A stretch of DNA of 46,140 bases from Clostridia bacterium (GTDB taxonomy: Bacteria; Bacillota; Clostridia; Christensenellales; Borkfalkiaceae), in the NCBI GenBank assembly GCA_017465865.1, contig JAFTVF010000008.1:1-46140 (forward strand), in the 5' to 3' direction. Numbering within the stretch: the stretch's first letter is position 1; each line of letters opens with the position of its first letter. Positions 6,196 through 14,736 of the stretch are shown in pieces. Both the position numbers and the translations under genes were made by a program. The notes under the pieces are model-generated. The model did not search any database. It saw only the letters and a list, made by a program, of their open reading frames with translations, and was not told the origin of the DNA.

Positions 6196-7674
6196 TTACA
6201 TCATATGAAAGAACGCTTTCGTGCCCGAAAGGAGCTTTTCGTCCAACACCCATTCTCCGCCGCGCTTGATCAGCCCGAATTCGCATTCCTTTGCCGCTTC
6301 GTATAAATCCGCGCCGTCGTAACCCACGATCTTGTCCGACATATCCTCTAAGATCCGTTTCGCCTCGGGCGTAAAACGCGAGGTCGTGATAAAGATACCC
6401 CGACAGTGCTGTTTTCCGTCCTTTGCCTGACGGCACGCGCACGCGCCGATAAATTGCTGTAACAGCGTTTCGCCTACGACCCACAGTTTTTCGTCGCCCT
6501 TTTCGGGGTTCCAGTTCTTCGACTGTATGTAGATCGTTTCCTTAAATCCGAGGCTGTCCGTCAGCTCGATCTCGCCGTCGATACCGCCGTCGTGATCCCC
6601 GCCGCTGATTTTCAACCCCTCTAACCGTCTACCGTTACGCATCGAGTATCTTTCCAGCAAATACACCGAATAGTATTCGAAATAATCCCCGCCCAGCGTA
6701 CGCATACGCTTCAAAAACGCCTCGCACAGCCGTTCGTCCGCCGTCATCGGCTTTTCCGCGGGTCTGCGTTTCGCGTTTGACGAGCTTCTGTTTTCTTCCC
6801 TTGCGGGCTTGCGTTCGATTTTCGGCTCGGGCTTTTTCTCCGCCGTCTTTTGCACGGGCTTTTCTTCCGCTTTGGGCTGGGGTTTGTTCTCCGTTTCCGT
6901 TTTTGCTTCTTTCGGCTCGTCCGTCTTTTCCTGCTTTTCCGCTTTCACGGGCTTCCGATCGCCCAGCAAAAAGCTGATATCCATCACTTCCGCTTTCGCT
7001 ACGGGCGCGGGTTCGGGCGTAGGTTCAACGACGGGCGCAACCTCTGCTTTGGGTTCTTCCTTTACTGCCTCGACGGGCGTTTCAACGGGTTTTTCTTCCG
7101 CTTTTTCTTCCGTCGCCTTGGGTTTTCTGCCCCGTTTTTTGGGCGCGGGCTTATCCTCGGGGATCGGTTCGGGCGCGGTCTCGGGCGTGATCGGCGCAAC
7201 GGGCGCGATCGGCTGGATCGGCGCGGGAGGCAACGGCTCTGCTTTCGTCTTTTTCGCCGTCTTTTTCACGGGTTTCTTTTCTTCTTTGATTTCTTCCGTC
7301 TTGACCTCTTCCGCTTGCGTTTCTTCCTTTTTCTTGCGCGAACGGGCGGGCTTTTTCACGGGCTTTTCTTCTTCCGTTTCCGCAGGGGGCGCTATTATCG
7401 CTCTCGCCTTTAACATATACGTGCCGTTATCGTAGCCGACCTCGCTTTCCTTTTTCATAATGTCGAGCACGGACCCGACTCTGCCCTTTACGTCGTTGAT
7501 ATTGTCCGTTTCTTCCCCGCCGAAGCGCTGGGTATACAGCGCGGAAACTTCGTCGATGAGTTCGTTATGCTTGTAGCCTTTTACCGCAAGCAGTTCTTTA
7601 ATGAGGGTTTTGGTCGCGTCCTTTTTTTCCGCACGCGTTACCAAAACCGTGGTTTCGTTTTTCTTTTTCGCCAT
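6196..7674 (-). CDS. Mrr-type restriction endonuclease with winged-helix N-terminus and long Lys/Pro/Glu linker
   Basis: 492 residues. About 20-90 is winged-helix-like (ELIDEVSALYTQRFG...DVKGRVGSVLDIM). About 95-310 is low complexity, dominated by K, P, E and A, with an AT-hook-like KKRGRKPK near 180. From 311 to 475 is an Mrr_cat PD-(D/E)xK nuclease: GGDHDGGIDG holds the catalytic Asp, IYIQSK the QxK, and GIFITTSRFTPEA the typical third strand. Mrr enzymes cut DNA with modified bases. The gene starts 18 bases after recO on the same strand, so it is read out with the housekeeping operon. Enzymatic sites look complete; the target is unknown. Confidence 0.8.
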   Translation of the reverse strand: MAKKKNETTVLVTRAEKKDATKTLIKELLAVKGYKHNELIDEVSALYTQRFGGEETDNINDVKGRVGSVLDIMKKESEVGYDNGTYMLKARAIIAPPAETEEEKPVKKPARSRKKKEETQAEEVKTEEIKEEKKPVKKTAKKTKAEPLPPAPIQPIAPVAPITPETAPEPIPEDKPAPKKRGRKPKATEEKAEEKPVETPVEAVKEEPKAEVAPVVEPTPEPAPVAKAEVMDISFLLGDRKPVKAEKQEKTDEPKEAKTETENKPQPKAEEKPVQKTAEKKPEPKIERKPAREENRSSSNAKRRPAEKPMTADERLCEAFLKRMRTLGGDYFEYYSVYLLERYSMRNGRRLEGLKISGGDHDGGIDGEIELTDSLGFKETIYIQSKNWNPEKGDEKLWVVGETLLQQFIGACACRQAKDGKQHCRGIFITTSRFTPEAKRILEDMSDKIVGYDGADLYEAAKECEFGLIKRGGEWVLDEKLLSGTKAFFHMM

Positions 7675-7692
7675 AATAGTTTTCCTTGTTCT

Positions 7693-8418
7693 TTATTCTT
7701 CATATAAACGAATGAGTTCGCCGAGATTGTCGTAATTTTCCTCGGTCTTTTCCGACAAGAACGCTTTCAAAAGCCGCAGGGCGCGTTTTCTGCCGCCTGA
7801 AAGCCGATCTTCGTCATAGGTAAGTCCCGCGCATTTGCGTAAGACTTGATAGGTGGATACGCTCGCCCGTTCCCCTTGTACCAGGCGGTCGAACGTCGTA
7901 AATCTTCCGTCCGAAAAATCGAACCATAATTTCTCGCCGATATCCCCGCCGCATTCCTCGGCAAAACTAAGATCGAGGGGATAACCGCTCTCGCGCAGGG
8001 CGATCAGGATAAATCCGACAAGCGCTTCCGCTGGGTCTTCCTCGCTCAGCGATAAGGCTTTTAAGCACTCGACCAAGCCGATAAACAAGCCCTCGTAGCT
8101 CTCGTTCTCCTGCAAGATACCTCGGCAGATCTCCGCCGCCGCGCAAGCCGCGTAAAAACGGGTGATGTCGTAGCGCAAAGAGAAAAAGCTCTCGTGCAGA
8201 TACGCGCCCGTAACCGTATACCTGCCCCCCCTTTCCGCGAGAATATACTCCGCAAAACAAAAGGGCTGTGCCGAAAACGCGAGCTTGGCTTTGGGCTTTT
8301 TCACCCCGCGCGCGCCTGCCGTGAGCTTGCCGAGCGTAGGGGAAAACAGCGTGAGCAGTTTGTCGTTGTCTTTATAATCGATCGCCTGTAAAACGACCGC
8401 TTCCGTTTTGATCTCCAT
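7693..8418 (-). CDS. recO: DNA repair protein RecO
   Basis: 241 residues with the RecO start (KTEAVVLQAIDYKDNDKLLTLF) forming the OB fold, then the helical domain. RecO loads RecA onto SSB-coated DNA with RecR. The central zinc-binding segment that normally carries four Cys has only one Cys here (FAEECGGD) followed by FDFSDGRF, so the zinc site appears lost. It sits downstream of yqzL and era as in Bacillus. Confidence 0.92.
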   Translation of the reverse strand: MEIKTEAVVLQAIDYKDNDKLLTLFSPTLGKLTAGARGVKKPKAKLAFSAQPFCFAEYILAERGGRYTVTGAYLHESFFSLRYDITRFYAACAAAEICRGILQENESYEGLFIGLVECLKALSLSEEDPAEALVGFILIALRESGYPLDLSFAEECGGDIGEKLWFDFSDGRFTTFDRLVQGERASVSTYQVLRKCAGLTYDEDRLSGGRKRALRLLKAFLSEKTEENYDNLGELIRLYEE

Positions 8419-8454
8419 ACCGCTCCCCTGCGCCGCCGCGCTTTGTCCGTGCGT

Positions 8455-8568
8455 TTATTTGCGCCTTAACAGATCGTAGTACAGCATATAATAGCTGATA
8501 CTGCCCGTCTTTTCAAAGAGTTCCCACGCCATTTTCGCCGCGCCGTTTTCCTGTTGCTTATCCCGCAT
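8455..8568 (-). CDS. yqzL: YqzL-family small protein
   Basis: 37 residues opening MRDKQQENGAAKMAWELFEK and closing with a Tyr-rich GSISYYMLYYDLL segment. The pattern AW.LFE.TGSI..Y..Y matches YqzL, a tiny conserved Bacillota protein of unknown role encoded between era and recO. The ATG at 8568 follows GGGAGGAG. The position between era and recO confirms the call. Confidence 0.88.
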   Translation of the reverse strand: MRDKQQENGAAKMAWELFEKTGSISYYMLYYDLLRRK

Positions 8569-8619
8569 GATTTTCTCCTCCCACTGCTATTTTGTGGAAG
8601 CGAGAAAATTTTATACAAA

Positions 8620-8856
8620 GCAATATGCCTAACGGCGCGATATGCTGTTGGCGCGATATTTGCCTGTGGCAAGCGATATGCCCTATCGGGCGCGATATGT
8701 TTTGCCGTACTCATACGCCAAAACGTAGTAGTAGGATTTATACAATTATAATTGTAAATACCAGCCACAACGCTTAGTGTAGCTAAGCATATCGCACGAG
8801 CGATAGCGAGTATATCGCACGCAGTATATCGCGTTTTCGCCTACGGCGAAAACATA
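8620..8856. repeat. fishbone repeat copy 1 (GCGATATG type)
   Basis: Left half: repeated GCGATATG (variant GCGATATT) alternating with hairpins such as TGCCTGTGGCA and GCCCTATCGGGC. Centre: TTATACAATTATAATTGTAA followed by ATACCAGCCACAACGC. Right half: hairpins such as CTTAGTGTAGCTAAG and GTTTTCGCCTACGGCGAAAAC alternating with CATATCGC/TATATCGC. The last unit is ATAATTCAC, close to the 8-mer of the other copies. It fills the yqzL-era gap and ends against the era stop codon (8859). No gene is supported here. Confidence 0.8.
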
Positions 8857-8858
8857 AT

Positions 8859-9752
8859 TCACTCTTTCGGAATATCCTCGTACCCGTACTCGCGTAACAA
8901 ATTCGGTCGGTCGCGCCAGTCTTCCTTGACCTTTACGTAGGTCGTTAAAAATACCTTTGTGCCGAGGAATTTCTCCATGTCCTGCCGCGCAAACGAGGAC
9001 ACCTCTTTAATCGCTTTGCCCTGCTTGCCGATCAAGATCGCTTTGTGGTTTGCGCGCTCACAGACGATATCCAGATTGATCTCGTACACGCCGTTTTCGT
9101 TCCGCTGAAAGATATTGATCACGATCGCGATCCCGTGCGGGATCTCCTTGTCGAACTTCAAGAGTATCTTTTCCCGCATGATCTCCGCGATCATAAACCG
9201 CTCGCTCTTATCCGACACGATATCCTCCTGAAAAAGTTTCTCTCCCTCGGGCATTTGTTTCACGAGAAACTCTTTCAACGGGCGGATATTCTTCCCCTTA
9301 CGCGCCGAAACGGGAAACACGTCGATATCCAAGCCCGAATCCGCGAATTTCGCCATGTCCAAGGGGATATTTTCCTTGGGCATAATGTCGATCTTCGTAT
9401 ACGCCACCGCCATGGGAATGTCCAGCGCTTTGTATTTTGCGATCAACGCGAAATCCTCCTCGCCGATCCCGTCGTGGCCGTCGAGAACGTAGAGAATGAA
9501 ATCCACGCCGCGCGCGCTCGTTTCCGTCGTTCGCATCATCATATCCGTCAGCGCGTTTCTCGCTTTATAGATACCGGGCGTATCCACGAACACGATCTGA
9601 TAATCGTCCTCCGTCAATACCCCCAAGATCCGATCGCGCGTGGTTTGGGGTTTGGGGGACACGATAGACACCTTTTCCCCGACCAACACGTTAATCAGCG
9701 TGCTTTTGCCCGCGTTTGCCCTGCCGATGACCGCTATATAACCGCTTTTCAT
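8859..9752 (-). CDS. era: GTPase Era
   Basis: 297 residues. G1 GRANAGKST (10-18), G3 DTPG, and G4 as TKID instead of NKxD, then a C-terminal KH domain (ILIGKQGKAIKEV). Era binds the 3' end of 16S rRNA and assists 30S assembly. Length and domain order are normal. It is flanked on both sides by fishbone repeats, one abutting its stop and one ~35 bases upstream of its start. Confidence 0.96.
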   Translation of the reverse strand: MKSGYIAVIGRANAGKSTLINVLVGEKVSIVSPKPQTTRDRILGVLTEDDYQIVFVDTPGIYKARNALTDMMMRTTETSARGVDFILYVLDGHDGIGEEDFALIAKYKALDIPMAVAYTKIDIMPKENIPLDMAKFADSGLDIDVFPVSARKGKNIRPLKEFLVKQMPEGEKLFQEDIVSDKSERFMIAEIMREKILLKFDKEIPHGIAIVINIFQRNENGVYEINLDIVCERANHKAILIGKQGKAIKEVSSFARQDMEKFLGTKVFLTTYVKVKEDWRDRPNLLREYGYEDIPKE

Positions 9753-9786
9753 TGCTTAAAAAATACTCCTGTGCTTTTTTTGATAA

Positions 9787-10018
9787 GTGAATTGAATTGC
9801 TGTCGCAATTCGTGAATTTTCGCTAACGCTCAGTGAATTGACGGCTACGCCGTCGTGAATTGCGTTTTTTCAAAACGCGTTATGGTAAAATTTATACAAG
9901 TATAATTGTTAATAACAGCCACAGCGCACGCTAACAGCGTGCAATTCACGCGCCGTCAGGCGCAATTCACGAAAAACGAAGTTTTTCAATTCACGCAAGG
10001 CACAGCCTTGCAATTCAC
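9787..10018. repeat. fishbone repeat copy 2 (GTGAATTG type)
   Basis: GTGAATTG units at 9787, 9812 (variant), 9833 and 9855 alternate with hairpins such as GACGGCTACGCCGTC. The centre at about 9868-9930 shares TTTATACAA.TATAATTGT with copy 1. The right half has CAATTCAC units separated by GCACGCTAACAGCGTGC, GCGCCGTCAGGCGC, GAAAAACGAAGTTTTTC and CAAGGCACAGCCTTG. Between era and the next gene, whose stop is at 10025; no gene is supported inside. Confidence 0.85.
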
Positions 10019-10024
10019 TTTCTA

Positions 10025-10873
10025 TTATTTGCTCACTTGTCCCAGCGAAACCGTTTGCCCCGCTTTCACGATAAACCGTCCGTTGAGATGATCGAGGTAG
10101 ACGTCGATCGTGCTGGGATTATACACCAGCTCGCCGTCCGCGGAAAACTCCAACCGATCGAACGCCTGTACGTAATCGTAGATCTCGCCGTTCGTCGCGT
10201 ACCAGATATCCTCTCTGCCGCCTACGTACGCGCAAAATTCCTCGATCACGTTCCAGTTGTCGTTGTTGTCGAATTCGTAGCTGTGTCCCCAAAGATAGAA
10301 CAGACGGGATTTTCTCCCCCAAAAATACGGGCTTTGCGCGCCCTCGACAAACTCTTTGGCAAGCTCCATAAGACGGGGATTTCTGTGATGACACGTCGCG
10401 GGAAGTCTGAGCCAGTCGGTAGGGATATCGAATTTCTCCGTGGATACCGTCGTTCTCGAATAGTGGATACCGCACGTTTTCAGCTGCGCCACTACCTCGT
10501 CGTTGTACGAGCCGTTGGCGTACGCCATGCCCTTTACGATCTTCCCGAACAGCTTTTCGAGCGCCTTTCTGTCCGAAAGGATATCGTCGAGCGCGAACGC
10601 GCCGTCCACTTCTGCCAAGGAACGGTGCTTGTAGCCGTGCACCGCCACTTCGTTACCGCTTTCCGTATACAGCTTGTACGCCTCCTCCGCCGTCATTCTG
10701 CCCTTGAATTCGGTGGGTGTAGCACCAAACATTCCGCTGTTTACGTTGAAAGTGCCCTTGATACCGTACTTTTGCATGATCGCGATCAAACGCTTGTCCT
10801 GCGCCACGCCGTCGTCGTAGCTGAGGGTTACGGCTTTGTCCTTAAAATCGGGAAACCGCATAAATCTTCTCAT
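10025..10873 (-). CDS. polysaccharide deacetylase (NodB-like), copy B
   Basis: 282 residues. NodB-type motifs: TLSYDDGV (metal-binding Asp pair, near residue 16), HGYKH (two His ligands, near 80), and WGHSYEF near the C-terminal side of the barrel. There is no signal peptide, so a cytoplasmic role or deacetylation of a small sugar is possible. Tandem paralogue of the next gene upstream, separated by 12 bases, with the same IYDYV.AFDRL..S..G tail. Start after AAGGAG. Confidence 0.85.
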   Translation of the reverse strand: MRRFMRFPDFKDKAVTLSYDDGVAQDKRLIAIMQKYGIKGTFNVNSGMFGATPTEFKGRMTAEEAYKLYTESGNEVAVHGYKHRSLAEVDGAFALDDILSDRKALEKLFGKIVKGMAYANGSYNDEVVAQLKTCGIHYSRTTVSTEKFDIPTDWLRLPATCHHRNPRLMELAKEFVEGAQSPYFWGRKSRLFYLWGHSYEFDNNDNWNVIEEFCAYVGGREDIWYATNGEIYDYVQAFDRLEFSADGELVYNPSTIDVYLDHLNGRFIVKAGQTVSLGQVSK

Positions 10874-10885
10874 ATCGTCTTCTCC

Positions 10886-11722
10886 TTAACCTCTGAGATC
10901 CACCGTTTGTCCCGCGGGCACAAGTATATTTTTGCCCTTGTAGCACAAATACACGTCCAACGCGCTGGGGTTCTGTACGAACGTTCCCGCCACCGAAAAC
11001 CGCAGCCGATCGAACGCTTTCACGTAATCGTAAATTTCGCCGTTCGTCGCGTACCAGATCTCCTCTCGGCCGCCTATGTATTCCGCAAACTCCTCGATCA
11101 CGTTCCAGTTGTCGTTATCGTTGAACTCGTAGCTGTGCCCCCAAAGATAGAACAGCATCGGGGTATCGTACCAGAAATGCCGTGCAGGCCCTGCCTCTAC
11201 GAAGGTTTTTGCAAGCTCCATAAGACGGGGATTGTTGTGATGACAGGTCGCGGGCAAGCGCAGCCAGTCGGTAGGGATATTGAATTTCTCCGTAGACACG
11301 ACGGTACGCGCGTATTCGATACCGCACATACGCAACGCTTCCACCGTTTTGTCGTCCACCGAGCCGTTGGGATACGCCATGCCTTTAATCACCCGACCGA
11401 ACAGGTCTTCCAGCGTTTCCCTGTCCTTGATAATATCGTGCACGATTTGGCTTTGTTCCAGCTCCGCAAGCGAGGGATGTTTATAGCCGTGAATGGCGAT
11501 TTCGTGCTTGCAATTTCTAAACAGCTCCACCGTTTCCGCTTTGGAAAACTTTCTCGGCGTTTCTTCTTCGGAAAACAAACCGCCGTTGATATTGAACGTA
11601 CCTTTAAGCCCGTACTCGTCCATGATCTCCATTAAGCGTTTATCAAACTTGACCCCGTCGTCGTAAGACAGCGTAACCGCTTTTTTTCTGAAATTCGGAA
11701 ACCGCATTTGACTGTAATTCAT
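10886..11722 (-). CDS. polysaccharide deacetylase (NodB-like), copy A
   Basis: 278 residues with the same motifs as its neighbour (LSYDDGV; HGYKH; PTDWLRLPATCHH; WGHSYEF) and clear end-to-end similarity, so the pair arose by tandem duplication. Starts after AAAAGGAG, eight bases after ybeY. In Bacillus this position between ybeY and era holds dgkA and cdd; both are absent here. No export signal. Confidence 0.85.
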   Translation of the reverse strand: MNYSQMRFPNFRKKAVTLSYDDGVKFDKRLMEIMDEYGLKGTFNINGGLFSEEETPRKFSKAETVELFRNCKHEIAIHGYKHPSLAELEQSQIVHDIIKDRETLEDLFGRVIKGMAYPNGSVDDKTVEALRMCGIEYARTVVSTEKFNIPTDWLRLPATCHHNNPRLMELAKTFVEAGPARHFWYDTPMLFYLWGHSYEFNDNDNWNVIEEFAEYIGGREEIWYATNGEIYDYVKAFDRLRFSVAGTFVQNPSALDVYLCYKGKNILVPAGQTVDLRG

Positions 11723-11729
11723 AGTTTAT

Positions 11730-12212
11730 TTACTCCTTTTCTCTCGTTATACCGAGTTTTTTCAAAATTTGTTCTTCCTTTTCCCGCATTTCCGCCTTGT
11801 CCGCGTCCGTCATATGGTCGTAGCCAAGACAGTGCATCACCCCGTGCACGATCAGGTAATGCAGTTCGCGCTCGTACGAGTGCCCGTATTCCTCCGCTTG
11901 CTCTTTCGCGCGGTCGCAACACACGGCGATCGAACCGAGCAACAATTCCTCTCCGTCGATCTCGTACGGATAGTCTTTCGCGCGGATCGGCTTGCCCTTG
12001 ATCCCGTCGAGCGCGGGATAGCTCAAAACGTCGGTAACCTTGTCCGTCGCGCGGGTTTCACGGTTCAAACGGCGTATCTCCCCGCCGTCCACGAACACGA
12101 GCTCTACGGCAAGCGTGATATCGGTATCCACGAACCCTTGCAGCGCACTTTCCAGCGCGCGGGCGTTTTCCGCGGGGAATTCCACTCCCTCGCAATCGAT
12201 ACGGAAATCCAT
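11730..12212 (-). CDS. ybeY: endoribonuclease YbeY
   Basis: 160 residues from the ATG at 12212 (after AAAGGAG; overlaps the pgpH stop as TAATG). The zinc motif HGVMHCLGYDH is complete, and TDVLSYP is typical. YbeY is the rRNA-processing and quality-control nuclease. A longer frame into pgpH is rejected because of the ribosome site. Confidence 0.95.
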   Translation of the reverse strand: MDFRIDCEGVEFPAENARALESALQGFVDTDITLAVELVFVDGGEIRRLNRETRATDKVTDVLSYPALDGIKGKPIRAKDYPYEIDGEELLLGSIAVCCDRAKEQAEEYGHSYERELHYLIVHGVMHCLGYDHMTDADKAEMREKEEQILKKLGITREKE

Positions 12213-13714
12213 TACAAATCTCCTTTCGTGCCGTTTTCGGTGCGTTTGTACTTGATATTCGGGTATTTGATACGGTGATGGTATACCCCCGTCAGCGCGT
12301 TGACGAGCGCCTGACGGATTTTCGTCAAATCCGCCATCGTGATATCGCATTCGGAGAACTGTTCAAGGTCCATACGCTCTTCGATCACCGCGCGGATCGC
12401 CTTTTCGGTAGCTTCGGGGGTACGGGCGTTCACCGCGCGTACCGCCGCCTCCGACGCGTCCGCGATCATGATGATCGCCGCGAGCTTGGTCTGCGGTTTC
12501 GGGCCAAGGTAGGAGAAATCCTCGATATTCAGCTCCCCGTCCGTCATTTTCAGGGCTTTGGCGTAGAAATACCGAATGGGCATCGTGCCGTGGTGCTGCA
12601 CGGCGATATCCGCCAAAAATTCAGGCAGGTGATGGGTGCGGATCAGGCTTTGCCCGTCCTTGGCGTGCGAACGGATAATGTCCGCGGACAGCTCGGGCGT
12701 AAGCTCGTCGTGCAAGTTATAATCGCCTTGGTTTTCGGTGAAATGCTCGGGGTATTGGATCTTTCCGACGTCGTGATACAGCGCCGCCGCACGCGCGTAA
12801 TCGACGTTCTCCCCGATCGCCGCCGCGCTCGCTTCCGCAAGCTGCGCCACCATCATCGAGTGATTGTAAGTACCGGGCGCTTCGACTTTGAGTTTTTGGA
12901 GTATCCGCGCGTCCGAGCCGGTCAGCTCCCGCAAACGGAATACGGTAAGACGGTTGAAGATATTTTCAAACACGGGCAGGATCACGAGGAAAATCATCGT
13001 GGATATCACGCCGCCGAACAAGCCGTAGCCCATACGCAGGAACACGCCTTGCAGGTCGGAAAGCTGGGTTACCGTGGACGCGTCCGCAAAGGTAGATATC
13101 TCCAAAAGGAAGATGATAAAGTCGATAGGGAATACGATAAAGATACCGACGGCAACCACCGAAAAACGGGTTTTGGCACGGCTGCAAAGGAAGATCGCGA
13201 ACATACCCGCCGAGAACGAGATAATGAGCGAAGAATAGTACTCTCTCGCCGTGATCTCCGTACCCGCAAAGGTATCGATAACGAACATCAGCAGCGCGCT
13301 GATAATGTTCATAAAAATCGCGTCCCTGCGCCCGACGAGCACGTAGACCATAAGCGCTACGAGCGCCACGGGACGGGCGTAAATATCGATCTGTTTTCCG
13401 ATGACCCACGACAGGATAAAGCACAGATCGAGCACCAAAAACAGCATGGTGATATTTTTCCCGCTCGAAATCAGGCTCTTGTCCTCGAACAGGTAATAAA
13501 AATACATGATCGTAATGATCAGGAACACGCTGAACAGCGCATACAGGTTATTTGCCGCATGCTCTTTCATATACGAACCGATATGTCCGAATTTTCCCCA
13601 AAAGAGCATACACGCCGCGATTGCGGTGAATATCGCCCAATGTAACAAAAACCAGAGCATACTTTTCAGCGTATCCCGTTTCGTCCAATCCTTACCGAAT
13701 TGTTTTACCGTCAT
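12212..13714 (-). CDS. pgpH: membrane HD phosphodiesterase PgpH-like (c-di-AMP), lacking the extracellular domain
   Basis: 500 residues: one N-terminal helix (20-42), a short loop, then about seven membrane helices up to ~265, then a cytoplasmic HD domain with NHSMMVA, HDVGK and HH motifs. PgpH family members hydrolyse c-di-AMP and are normally ~700 residues with a large 7TMR-HDED extracellular domain between the first helix and the 7TM bundle; here only about 15-20 residues lie there. The catalytic domain looks intact. Overlaps phoH by four bases. Confidence 0.88.
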   Translation of the reverse strand: MTVKQFGKDWTKRDTLKSMLWFLLHWAIFTAIAACMLFWGKFGHIGSYMKEHAANNLYALFSVFLIITIMYFYYLFEDKSLISSGKNITMLFLVLDLCFILSWVIGKQIDIYARPVALVALMVYVLVGRRDAIFMNIISALLMFVIDTFAGTEITAREYYSSLIISFSAGMFAIFLCSRAKTRFSVVAVGIFIVFPIDFIIFLLEISTFADASTVTQLSDLQGVFLRMGYGLFGGVISTMIFLVILPVFENIFNRLTVFRLRELTGSDARILQKLKVEAPGTYNHSMMVAQLAEASAAAIGENVDYARAAALYHDVGKIQYPEHFTENQGDYNLHDELTPELSADIIRSHAKDGQSLIRTHHLPEFLADIAVQHHGTMPIRYFYAKALKMTDGELNIEDFSYLGPKPQTKLAAIIMIADASEAAVRAVNARTPEATEKAIRAVIEERMDLEQFSECDITMADLTKIRQALVNALTGVYHHRIKYPNIKYKRTENGTKGDL

Positions 13715-14721
13715 CTTTCGTTACTCTCCTTCCGCGTTTTTTGCGCGGCTTTTTTCGTTTTGTCTTCCGTATCCTTTTCGTAAGCCCGAATAATCCGCAT
13801 AACGAGCGGATGCCTTACGACGTCTTTCGCCGTCAGCTCGCATACCGCGATCCCCTCTACGTCCTTTAAGATCGAGGTAGCGTGGACAAGCCCGCTGTCC
13901 TTGCCGTCGAGGTCGATCTGGGTTACGTCGCCCGTTACCACCGTCTTGCTCCCCTCGCCCATACGCGTTAAGAACATTTTCATCTGCTCTTTCGTCGTGT
14001 TCTGCGCCTCGTCAAGAATAATAAACGCGTTCGACAGCGTTCTGCCGCGCATGTACGCGAGCGGCGCGACTTCGATTGCGCCCCGTTCCATCAGCTTCCC
14101 GTACGTTTCCAAGCCCAACAGCTCTTGCAAGGCGTCGTATAAGGGGCGCAGGTACGGGTCTACTTTCGTTTGCAAGTCCCCGGGCAGAAAGCCGAGCTTT
14201 TCCCCCGCCTCTACGGCAGGGCGGGTAAGCACGATCTTTTCCACCTGCTTGCTCTTGAACGCCGACACCGCCATACACACGGCAAGGTACGTCTTGCCCG
14301 TGCCCGCAGGTCCTACGCCGAACACGACCGTATTTTTCTTGATCGCGTCCACGTAGTTTTTCTGTCCGACCGTCTTGCACTTGATCTGTTTCCCGCGCGC
14401 GGTAATCGCGACCGCGCCGCCTTGCAAAGCGGCGATCTCTTCCGTCCGACCCTCTTTTGCAAGCTCGATACAGTACGCCGTACGGCCTTTGTCGATCTCC
14501 TCGCCCGATTTCGCCAAGCCCAAAAGCGCCGTTAATACCTGCACGCCCTGTTCTACCGCCTCGTCCGAGCCTTCCACGCGGATCTTCACGCCGTCCACGT
14601 ACGCCACCACGCCAAGCTCGCGGGAAAGGAAGTTGAGATTTTCGTCAAACGCGCCCAAGATCCGCGCCAGCCTGTCCACAGACCCGACGTCTACCGACCG
14701 CGCCGTTTTTCCGATTGCCAA
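13711..14721 (-). CDS. phoH: PhoH-family ATPase
   Basis: 336 residues, Walker A GPAGTGKT, Walker B FIILDEAQN, and the PhoH TVVTGDVTQIDL motif. Starts with TTG at 14721, chosen because GGAGG lies eight bases upstream and the alignment begins there. The C-terminal ~25 residues are a Lys-rich tail. PhoH is a predicted RNA-acting ATPase that sits next to ybeY in most Bacillota. Confidence 0.93.
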   Translation of the reverse strand: MAIGKTARSVDVGSVDRLARILGAFDENLNFLSRELGVVAYVDGVKIRVEGSDEAVEQGVQVLTALLGLAKSGEEIDKGRTAYCIELAKEGRTEEIAALQGGAVAITARGKQIKCKTVGQKNYVDAIKKNTVVFGVGPAGTGKTYLAVCMAVSAFKSKQVEKIVLTRPAVEAGEKLGFLPGDLQTKVDPYLRPLYDALQELLGLETYGKLMERGAIEVAPLAYMRGRTLSNAFIILDEAQNTTKEQMKMFLTRMGEGSKTVVTGDVTQIDLDGKDSGLVHATSILKDVEGIAVCELTAKDVVRHPLVMRIIRAYEKDTEDKTKKAAQKTRKESNER

Positions 14722-14736
14722 ATGCGTTTCCTCCGT

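Noticed and set aside
10037-13645. Long + strand frames (532 and 456 residues) opposite the deacetylases and pgpH
   Set aside because: Shadows created by the codon bias of well-recognised minus-strand genes; His/Arg-rich and without motifs.
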